Of a DNA stretch of 64,000 nucleotides, positions 19,901 to 27,600 are shown in pieces. The translations under genes were made by a program, and so were the position numbers. The notes under the pieces are model-generated. The model was given only the letters and a program-made list of their open reading frames with translations, made no database searches and was not told where the DNA came from. The stretch spans positions 1-64,000 of the forward strand of contig CANSEY010000005.1 in assembly GCA_947646015.1 (NCBI GenBank), read 5' to 3'. Each line of letters begins with the position of its first letter. Position 1 is the stretch's first letter. Source of the DNA: an uncultured Bacteroides sp. (GTDB lineage Bacteria > Bacteroidota > Bacteroidia > Bacteroidales > Bacteroidaceae).

Positions 19901-20057
19901 CACCCGGATAAGACGCACTGATCTTTACCACCGGAGGCGTGATCTGCGGATATTGATCCACCGGAAGCATGGTCAGCCCGATGATTCCGACAATCACAAT
20001 CACGATGGAAATGACAGCCGAAAATACCGGCCTGTCTATAAAAAAACTAACTTTCAT
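16953..20057 (-). CDS. RND multidrug efflux pump, AcrB (HAE1) type
   Basis: A 1034-residue inner-membrane pump, normal length for the family. The N-terminus MKVSFFIDRPVFSAVISIV and the LPVDQYPQITPP segment are typical HAE1. The proton relay is complete: GIVVDDAIVVVEGVEHIM in TM4 holds the paired Asp residues, and GLAAKNAILIVEFA in TM10 holds the partner Lys. This separates it from the two RND proteins of the next operon, which lack the pair. It exports hydrophobic or amphipathic compounds using proton motive force. It is the middle gene of an MFP-RND-OMF operon with 3-bp and overlapping junctions. Confidence 0.95.
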   Translation of the reverse strand: MKVSFFIDRPVFSAVISIVIVIVGIIGLTMLPVDQYPQITPPVVKISASYPGASALTVSQAVATPIEQEINGTPGMLYMESNSSNSGGFSATVTFDVSADPDLAAVEIQNRVKLAESRLPAEVIQNGISVEKQAPSQLMTLCLTSTDPKFDEIYLSNFATINVLDVIRRIPGVGRVSNIGSRYYAMQIWAEPDKLANFGLTVQDLQNALKDQNRESAAGVLGQQPVQGLDITIPITTQGRLSTVGQFEDIVVRANANGSIIRLKDVARVSLEASSYNTESGINGENAAVLGIYMLPGANAMEVAKNVKKAMEEISENFPEGLSYEIPFDMTTYISESIHEVYKTLFEALVLVVLVVYLSLQSWRATLIPVVAVPISLIGTFGFMLIFGFSINILTLLGLILAIGIVVDDAIVVVEGVEHIMETEKLSPYEATKKAMNGLSSALIATSLVLAAVFVPVSFLSGITGQLYRQFTVTIVVSVLISTVVALTLSPVMCSLILKPDSGKKKNIVFRKINEWLGIGSNKYVAAVTRTIKHPRRVLSAFGMVLIAILLIHRIIPTSFLPVEDQGYFKIELELPEGATLERTRVVTERAIAYLEKNPYIEYVQNVTGSSPRVGSNQGRAELTVILKPWEERKSTSIEKIMDTVEKHLREYPECKVYLSTPPVIPGLGSSGGFEMQLEARGEATFDNLVDAADTLMYYASKRKELTGLSSSLQSEIPQLYFDVDRDKVKMLGVPLADVFSTMKAYTGSVYVNDFNMFNRIYKVYIQAEAPYREHKDNINLFFVKASNGAMVPLTSLGNASYTTGPGSIKRFNMFTTAVIRGAAAQGYSSGQAMEIMEQIARDHLPDNIGLEWSGLSYQEKQAGGQTGMVMALVFLFVFLFLAAQYESWTVPIAVLLSLPVAALGAYLGVWVCGLENDVYFQIGLVMLVGLAAKNAILIVEFAKVQVDRGEDLIQSAIYAAKLRFRPILMTSLAFVLGMLPMVLASGPGSASRQAIGTGVFFGMIFAIVFGIILVPFFFVMVYKTKSKILKHKK

Positions 20058-20060
20058 TGA

Positions 20061-21296
20061 TTATTCTCCTTTTGCGTTATCCTTCATTCCTGTTGTAGAA
20101 TCACCTGCCACCATAGTGGTATCCTTCACCTCCATTTCCGGCTGACTGATCCGTACTTTCATGCCCGGAGTCAACTTATGGAAACCTTCTACAACAATTG
20201 TCTCTCCTACAGCAAGTCCTCTTTCCACTACGACGTTATTCCCCACTTCGGGTCCTAACTCGATAAAACGTTTCTCTACTGTATCATCTTTACGCATTGT
20301 ATAAATATAAGCTCCGCCTTTTTCAATGGTAACAGCTTTCATCGGAACAAGGATAGCTCCTTCACGCACGTCCAAAAGTAGTTTTACTTTGGTAAACTGT
20401 CCCGGAAGTAATACCTGTTTCGGGTTAGGCATCTCTGCACGTACGGAGAAAGTACCTGTCTGGGGATCGACCTGCGGTTCTGCAAAATCGACATATCCTT
20501 TATAGGGGTAAACCGTATTATCCGCCAAAGTAATAGTAATGTTCGGTTGCCAGGAACGGGTAGAATCCTGTTGTCCGAGGTTAATATTACGTTCTTTACT
20601 TTTCAGATAATCAAGTGCCGTCATACTGAAATCGACCAATACGGTATCGCTTTTTACTACTGTAGCCAGCAGAGACTTTCCTCCCGGACCAACAAGCGTT
20701 CCCAAGTCTACATTTCTTTCACTGATATGTCCGGCAAGAGGTGAACGAACGATGGTATAGCCTAATTCGAGTTCAGCCTGCGCCAAGTCCGCTTCACTCA
20801 TCGCTACTGTCGCAACAGCGCTTTCATAAGCTGCTTCCGCATTATCCAGATCCAGCTGACTAGCAGCATTTTGTTCGTACAACGGACGGATACGTTTCAA
20901 GTCACGTTCAGCTTTCAATGCCTGTGCTTCATCCTTTTTCAGCTGAGCCCGTGCCTTGTCGGCTTTCGCGCGATACTGATCCTGATTGATCACAAACAAG
21001 ACCTGATTCTTATTTACATAAGTGCCTTCGGCAAAAAGCATGTTTTCCAGATAGCCTTCTACCCTGGCACGTACTTCGACAAATTGCTGGGCACGGATTC
21101 GCCCCACATATTCTCCGAATATCTCTACATCATCTTTTATAACCGGTTCAACAATCACTGTCGGCATTTCCGGCGCAGCCTTCTGAGGTCGGGTCAGTAT
21201 CCAATACACTCCCAACACAATTACCATACATACTACAGCAGCAATGGTTCTCTTTCTCCTCAGTTTCAACTCATGTTTCGAAAAGAATAATCTCAT
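20061..21296 (-). CDS. Periplasmic adaptor (membrane fusion) protein, AcrA type
   Basis: A 411-residue protein with a basic start and one membrane anchor (TIAAVVCMVIVLGVYWIL, about 17-34); no lipobox cysteine is seen. The lipoyl-like half motifs are VEVRARVEGYLENM and YTIVRSPLAGHISERNV, on either side of an alpha-hairpin (about 105-185). Beta-barrel and membrane-proximal domains follow to a Thr/Met-rich tail. It bridges the RND pump and the OprM-type channel. It is the first gene of the three-gene operon; no exact -7 box was found in the 272-bp gap shared with the patatin gene. Confidence 0.92.
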   Translation of the reverse strand: MRLFFSKHELKLRRKRTIAAVVCMVIVLGVYWILTRPQKAAPEMPTVIVEPVIKDDVEIFGEYVGRIRAQQFVEVRARVEGYLENMLFAEGTYVNKNQVLFVINQDQYRAKADKARAQLKKDEAQALKAERDLKRIRPLYEQNAASQLDLDNAEAAYESAVATVAMSEADLAQAELELGYTIVRSPLAGHISERNVDLGTLVGPGGKSLLATVVKSDTVLVDFSMTALDYLKSKERNINLGQQDSTRSWQPNITITLADNTVYPYKGYVDFAEPQVDPQTGTFSVRAEMPNPKQVLLPGQFTKVKLLLDVREGAILVPMKAVTIEKGGAYIYTMRKDDTVEKRFIELGPEVGNNVVVERGLAVGETIVVEGFHKLTPGMKVRISQPEMEVKDTTMVAGDSTTGMKDNAKGE

Positions 21297-21524
21297 ATCG
21301 AATCTTATTATTTAATTTAACTTATGTTTGTTCTACACTCTATTATGCAATACACATACCAAAATATCCTGTTTTATCTTATCTGTTTATTATCAACATA
21401 TTACATTTTTCCTCTTGAAGACGGAAGTGTGGAAAACATCCTTAAAGTGTAGAATTTATCCACATTTCCGACTTTTAGAACATTTTTTATAGTTCTTGTT
21501 TCATCAACTAAACAATTTATCCCC

Positions 21525-21532
21525 TACATTTG
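21525..21532 (+). promoter_or_regulatory. Promoter -7 box for the patatin gene
   Basis: TACATTTG matches TAnnTTTG exactly, 36 bp before the start codon at 21569. Confidence 0.55.
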
Positions 21533-21568
21533 TAGTTATATTGTACATCAACACAATAACATGTCCTA

Positions 21569-23785
21569 ATGAAAAAACAAATCTTTTCAACATTAGTTTT
21601 TGCAATGTGCCTGATATTACCTTTTTCTGTTTATTCACAGGAACAACGGAAGAAGGTCGGCGTCGTCCTCAGTGGCGGTGGTGCCAAAGGAGTGGCACAT
21701 ATCAAAGCACTGAAAGTCATTGAGGAAGCAGGCATTCCGATCGATTATATAGTAGGCACCAGTATGGGATCTATAGTCGGTGGACTTTACGCCATCGGTT
21801 ATACTCCGGAACAACTGGACAGTATGGTACGCAAGCAAGACTGGACTTTCCTTTTGAGCGATCGTATCAAACGCAGTGCCATGTCGCTCACCGAACGCGA
21901 ACGCTCTGCAAAATACATTGTTTCGCTTCCTTTCACAAAGAACCCGAAAGCTGCCATGTCCGGAGGAATTATCAAAGGACAGAATCTTGCCAATCTGTTC
22001 TCTGATCTGACAGTGGGCTACCATGACTCGATCAATTTTAATAAGTTACCGATCCCCTTCGCCTGTGTATCGGCCAATGTAGTCAATGGGGACCAGATCG
22101 TATTCCATGATGGCGTACTCTCTACTGCGATGCGTGCCAGCATGGCCATCCCCGGTGTATTCACTCCGGTGAGAAAAGACAGCATGGTATTGGTCGACGG
22201 TGGAATTGTCAATAACTATCCGGCAGATGTGGCCAAAGCAATGGGGGCCGATATTATTATCGGAGTCGATGTTCAGAATGCGCTGAAAAGTGCCGACAAG
22301 CTCAACAGCGCTCCGGACATATTGGGGCAGATTGTTGATCTCACTTGCCAGACCAATCATGAAAAGAATGTAGAACTCACTGATACCTATATCAAGGTAA
22401 ATGTAGACGGATTTTCTTCCGCCAGCTTCACTTCGGCAGCCATCGATTCCCTGATGCGTCGGGGCGAAGAAGCCGCACGTGCACAGTGGAATTCCCTGAT
22501 TGCCTTAAAAAAAGAAATCGGTATACCGGACAATTATGTCCCCAAACAACATGGACCGTACTCTTCTCTTTCCAATTCACGGACAGTATACGTCACAGAT
22601 ATATCGTTCTCCGGCGTAGAGGCTGATGACAAAAAATGGCTGATGAAGAAGTGTAATCTCAAAGAGAACAGTAACATTACCACTCAGCAGATAGAACAAG
22701 CTGTGTATCAGTTGCGTGGCAGTCATTCTTACTCAAGCGCCAGCTACACACTTACCGACACTCCCGAAGGGTATCACCTTAATTTCTTGTTAGAAGAAAA
22801 ATATGAGAAAAGAATCAATCTAGGCATCCGTTTCGACTCGGAAGAAATAGCATCCCTGCTGATTAATGCCACAGCGGATCTCAAAACTCATGTTCCTTCC
22901 CGATTATCCCTGACCGGCCGATTAGGAAAGCGATATGCCGCACGCATCGATTACACTCTCGAACCGATGCAGCAACGCAATTTCAATTTCTCATATATGT
23001 TTCAATATAATGACATCAACATCTATGATGAAGGTGAACGTGCCTATAACACTACTTACAAGTATCATTTAGCTGAATTTGGCTTTTCGGATGTCTGGTA
23101 CAAAAACCTCCGCTTCGGACTCGGACTTCGTTTCGAATATTATAAATACAAAGATTTTCTTTTCAAGAAACCGGAACTCATTGGACTGGATGTAGAATCC
23201 GAACATTTCCTGAGTTATTTCGCTCAGGTACACTATAGTACATTCGACAAGGGATATTTCCCTTCCAAAGGAACTGAATTCAAAGCTGCCTATTCACTCT
23301 ACACCGATAATATGGCTCAGTATAATGATCACGCCCCGTTCTCCGCACTGAGCGGTTCATGGGCCAGCGTAGTTCCCGTAACCCGACGTTTTTCTATCAT
23401 TCCATCCATCTATGGTCGTGTTCTGATTGGAAAAGACATCGCCTATCCCTTGCAAAATGCCATTGGCGGCGAAGTATACGGACTCTACATTCCACAGCAA
23501 CTGCCGTTTGCCGGTGTGACCAATATGGAACTGATGGACAATTCTATCATGATTGCATCCGTGAAACTCAGACAACGGATGGGAAGCATTCATTATCTCA
23601 CTCTGACAGGTAATTATGGCTTGACGGACAGTCACTTCTTCGAAATACTGAAAGGGAAACAACTGTTTAGTATCAGTGCCGGATATGGTATGGACAGTAT
23701 TTTCGGTCCATTGGAGATTACGTTCGGATATTCCAATCAGACTGATAAAGGAAGCTGTTATGTGAATCTGGGATACTACTTCTGA
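21569..23785 (+). CDS. Patatin-like phospholipase with BamA-like C-terminus
   Basis: A 738-residue protein with a signal peptide (cleavage near SVYSQ). The patatin domain (about 30-300) has the oxyanion loop LSGGGAKGVAH, the nucleophile elbow GTSMGS and the catalytic Asp in LVDGGIVNNYP. A POTRA-like segment (about 340-415) and a beta-barrel of the surface-antigen/Omp85 type (about 415-738) follow, ending in VNLGYYF. This is the domain order of PlpD, a type Vd autotransported lipase, where the barrel is thought to carry the lipase outward. Whether it is surface exposed here is inference. It is transcribed divergently from the AcrA-type gene. Confidence 0.9.
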   Translation: MKKQIFSTLVFAMCLILPFSVYSQEQRKKVGVVLSGGGAKGVAHIKALKVIEEAGIPIDYIVGTSMGSIVGGLYAIGYTPEQLDSMVRKQDWTFLLSDRIKRSAMSLTERERSAKYIVSLPFTKNPKAAMSGGIIKGQNLANLFSDLTVGYHDSINFNKLPIPFACVSANVVNGDQIVFHDGVLSTAMRASMAIPGVFTPVRKDSMVLVDGGIVNNYPADVAKAMGADIIIGVDVQNALKSADKLNSAPDILGQIVDLTCQTNHEKNVELTDTYIKVNVDGFSSASFTSAAIDSLMRRGEEAARAQWNSLIALKKEIGIPDNYVPKQHGPYSSLSNSRTVYVTDISFSGVEADDKKWLMKKCNLKENSNITTQQIEQAVYQLRGSHSYSSASYTLTDTPEGYHLNFLLEEKYEKRINLGIRFDSEEIASLLINATADLKTHVPSRLSLTGRLGKRYAARIDYTLEPMQQRNFNFSYMFQYNDINIYDEGERAYNTTYKYHLAEFGFSDVWYKNLRFGLGLRFEYYKYKDFLFKKPELIGLDVESEHFLSYFAQVHYSTFDKGYFPSKGTEFKAAYSLYTDNMAQYNDHAPFSALSGSWASVVPVTRRFSIIPSIYGRVLIGKDIAYPLQNAIGGEVYGLYIPQQLPFAGVTNMELMDNSIMIASVKLRQRMGSIHYLTLTGNYGLTDSHFFEILKGKQLFSISAGYGMDSIFGPLEITFGYSNQTDKGSCYVNLGYYF

Positions 23786-23828
23786 TTCCCTATTTCTGTT
23801 CCCGCATACATAGGACTATACTTACCAT

Positions 23829-23892
23829 GATGAGAAAAAATTCTCACTGCGATGAGACTTTTTTCTCATCATAGTGAGAATTTTTTCTCATC
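23829..23892. terminator. Double-hairpin structure between convergent genes
   Basis: The 20-bp arms 23829-23848 and 23873-23892 are perfectly complementary, with central A6 and T6 runs. A smaller hairpin GATGAGA/TCTCATC (23851-23857 and 23864-23870) sits in the loop. The patatin gene and the ABC permease gene converge here, so a bidirectional terminator is the simplest reading. The repeated GATGAGA unit is unusual for a plain terminator. Confidence 0.6.
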
Positions 23893-23934
23893 GCAGCAAG
23901 AACACTTGAGAATATTCAGCATCCTAATCTGCTG

Positions 23935-24636
23935 TTATACAAACTTTTCCCTTTTCTGCAGATAAAGTAATCCGACCATCATCCAAACTAAACTGGCGGA
24001 TAAAAGGAAAATGCGGTTTTTGATAAGGATTCCCTCCCAAATGATCGGATGAACATTATCGGGAACACGAAAAGGATTCAGCAGAACGTTCCAGAAAGAA
24101 TCCGGCTTACCTAAGAACATCAATGCAATGCCTATAATAATCATAAATACGGCAGTTCCGTTTCCACTCCGCGTAATGGTAGACAGCATAAAAGCCATAT
24201 TTCCGAAAAAGAGTATCGGGAACATCAACTGTAATGCCATCTCAAGCGGATTGACCGGATACAGCAATAAAATGGCTATGTATGAAAAGATAATCAGAAT
24301 AACAAAAATTGCCACATAAATCATCAATAACCGCACGCCCCAAACCTTATACTTATAGTCAGGGATTCCAAAAAGAATCTCCAATATCCGGCTATCTTCA
24401 TCATTCTGAATGCCGAATACAGCCGGATAGAAAATAAGCAGCATAGACGGAAACATCAGGATGCTATAGATGAGTCCCTCGTTAATCTCCTCCCGTTTCC
24501 AGGCATTCTGAAACATGAAAAGAGCAAAAAAGCCAAATGCAGCCAACAGAAACCAGAAAAACTTCCCGGCAAATATAATCTTCAGGTTATACCTGACTAC
24601 TTTAGGCAACAGTTGTATCAATTGTTTAAATGTCAT
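23935..24636 (-). CDS. ABC-2 type transporter permease
   Basis: A 233-residue integral membrane protein with six hydrophobic segments (about 27-45, 58-78, 103-128, 135-152, 160-180 and 210-225). It contains FGIQNDEDSRILEILFGIP, the short conserved loop after the second segment seen in ABC-2 permeases that move large or lipid-like substrates. It has no nucleotide-binding domain. It starts 15 bp after the RND-ABC fusion gene and is the last gene of the hybrid operon, so the fused ATPase is its most likely partner. Confidence 0.8.
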   Translation of the reverse strand: MTFKQLIQLLPKVVRYNLKIIFAGKFFWFLLAAFGFFALFMFQNAWKREEINEGLIYSILMFPSMLLIFYPAVFGIQNDEDSRILEILFGIPDYKYKVWGVRLLMIYVAIFVILIIFSYIAILLLYPVNPLEMALQLMFPILFFGNMAFMLSTITRSGNGTAVFMIIIGIALMFLGKPDSFWNVLLNPFRVPDNVHPIIWEGILIKNRIFLLSASLVWMMVGLLYLQKREKFV

Positions 24637-24651
24637 ATCCTTCTTTTCTTT

Positions 24652-27600
24652 TTAATTCATATTCTTCAGCAGACAGAGATAAGCGTCTTCCAAATTAGCT
24701 TCTACCTCTACAGCCCCTTCATAAGGCTGTCCGACAGAAAGATAGCGCACCCGAATCGTATCGCCTTCCTGAATATGATGTATTACCAACGATTTGTCCA
24801 GTACTTTTTCAAATTCTGTCTTATCTATATTAAACTGCCATACTTTTCCGTTAGCCATTTCCACCATATCCGAAGGATCACCGAAATATTTCAGTTCACC
24901 TTTATTGATTACCACTACCTGATTACAGGAACTGGATATATCCTCAATGATATGAGTGGAGAAAATAACGATGCGGTCTTTACTCAATTCCACCAGCAGA
25001 TTACGGAAACGGATACGTTCGCGAGGGTCGAGTCCCGCTGTAGGCTCATCCACTACCAGGATACGCGGTAAATGAAGCAGAATAAGCGCAATGCCAATAC
25101 GCTGTTTCATACCTCCCGAGAAAGAACCTATCTTTTCGTCTTTCCGCTCGTACATATGTACCGCTTTCAGTACATAATCCAGACGCTCCTTTCGTAACTC
25201 ACCGTCTACAATCCCTTTCAGTATAGCCTGATAATCCAGAAACTCCCACGAAGTCATATTCTCATAAGTTCCAAATTCCTGTGGAAGGAAACCTATCAGA
25301 CTCTGTAGTTCTTCTCTGTAGATACGGGTATCCAGACCATTGATCCAGATACTACCATAACTCTGCTCAAAAATACCACAGATAACACGCATCAAGGTCG
25401 ATTTACCGGCCCCATTGGGTCCCAGCAGTCCGAACATACCCGTCTGAATCTCGAATGAAACTCCACGCAATGCTTTGAAAGGTTTACGTCGTTTTCCAAT
25501 CATAGGAACACTCTTCACCATACGGAAATAGGAACGGCGAAGCCCTGCAAATCGTCCGGTGACACGCTCTATATTTACATCGTGATCATACAGATACTGG
25601 GAAGTGACATAGATGGCAATACCCACCAGCCATAACAATCCGATCATGATGACCAGTCCGTTATTATCCAGTTTCCGGAATAACTGAAACAGGATAAGGG
25701 GAGGAAGACTCCAGAATATCACCCGGTTTACGATCTTTGTTACCCGATTATCTCCGTACCGATAATATAAATAGGAACGTACCTTTCTCCACAAATACAG
25801 TATCGCTGCATAAATAGCGAACGAGAACAGGAATATCCAAAGCCTGTTATGAATGAAGAAATAGGTGAAATAAATGGCAAACAGTAAGATTCCAAACTGC
25901 CATAGCACATTGATAAAGTCCTTCAGAGAATGGTATTCATTGCTCAATCCCAGACGTTTGCGTAATTGCAAACCACTGTTCCACTGACGGCTGATGTGTC
26001 CAGGCCAATCGTAGATCTTAACCAGATTGCGGACAGAAATACGTATTTCTTCATCCGGATTGATAACCTCCGCCTTAGCTCTCCGAAGACTGGTTTGCGC
26101 AAAGTATGTCATCCCCGGTATGCCTGCAATCAGTGCTACCAGATAGATTGACTGCCAAAGCATTCCGTCAGTGTATAGCCAGATACAGATTACACCGGAC
26201 ACAAAAAGAATCAGGTGAATGGTCCATAGTTTACGGGATAACGAACGGTACCACTGAAGCACATTTTCCAGTCCCATACAAACTGTCGGAATTAAAATCA
26301 GCGTCAGCATGGCAGAAAAGAAAAGTCCGCCTATCACTGTAATGGCAAAAGGTGCACCGATAGCCCCTGCATACTCCGTATCTCCCATAGCCAACGGAAG
26401 CATGGCAGCAATCGTGGTGATGGAAGTAATCAGAATGGGACGAATACGTGACATACCGGCAGTCATCAACGCCCTGTTCCGGCGGTATCCCCGTTTACGC
26501 AAAATGTTGGCGTAATCTATCAGAATGATTCCGTTATTGACGACTACTCCCAACAGAATAAGGAACCCTGTCAGTGTATTCGCATTCATCAGACTGTTGC
26601 TCGAAAGCAATAATGCCAGCAAAGAACCGATAGCAGCCAACGGAATGGTAAAAAGCAACACAAAAGGCGTCACTACAGACTCGAAGACTGAAGCAAGGAT
26701 CATAAATATCAAAAGAAAAGCTGCCAGAATAAGGAATTTGAAATCCCCGAATTCATCCTCCTCATGGAATACCTGCACAGCGACTCCGGACGGAAGATTA
26801 TAACTGGCAATCAACTGGTCGATATCGGAACGATATCCTCCCAATAAATCTTTCGAAGACTGAACATCTCTCGGAAAAGCATAGTATACCTCAATCTGCT
26901 TATCTTGATTGACACGGATGATGCGCGAACGCCCACGTCCATAATTCAGAGACGATATATCTTCGAGATTGTGCATACCGCCATTGGCATTTTCTATCCG
27001 GATAGCACGCAAGTCATCCACAGTTTTCTCTTTCTGAGCTTTTTCCTGTGCCTCTTCTTCAGTTTCCTTTTCCGGTATTTCGTCACGGATAATAATATCA
27101 TAAATATCCTCTCCCACCTTGAAAGTAGCTTCGGAAGAGTATTCATTATTAAGCGCAGTCAATCCGGTGGTAATATTGCCACGGTTAATATCATAGGCAG
27201 TCAGCAGAATAGGGTCAAAGTTCAGATTTATTTCTGCCTGACGGGGAGTATACGAAACATGAGTATGCTGTACAAAATCCTGTTCGTCCAACAAATAACG
27301 CACTTCCTCTGCCACCATCTGCATCATTTCGAAATCAGATCCCCTGATCACCACCCGTTCACTGTTGTCACCGATACCCAACAAACGCATGAATCCGCCC
27401 AGACTGCTCAGAGCCGAGTTATCTCCTCCGCCTCCCATAGCATCAGAGACATAGATTTCCGCCCCATTGATATTGGCGACTTTAGTCTGCACATCCGCTT
27501 TTATATCGGCTATTTTCCGTTTGGCGATCTTTGTGTAATCTTCCTGCAAAACGAGTGTCAGAGTCGCCTCTTTTTCCCGAATACGGCAAATCAGATCTTT

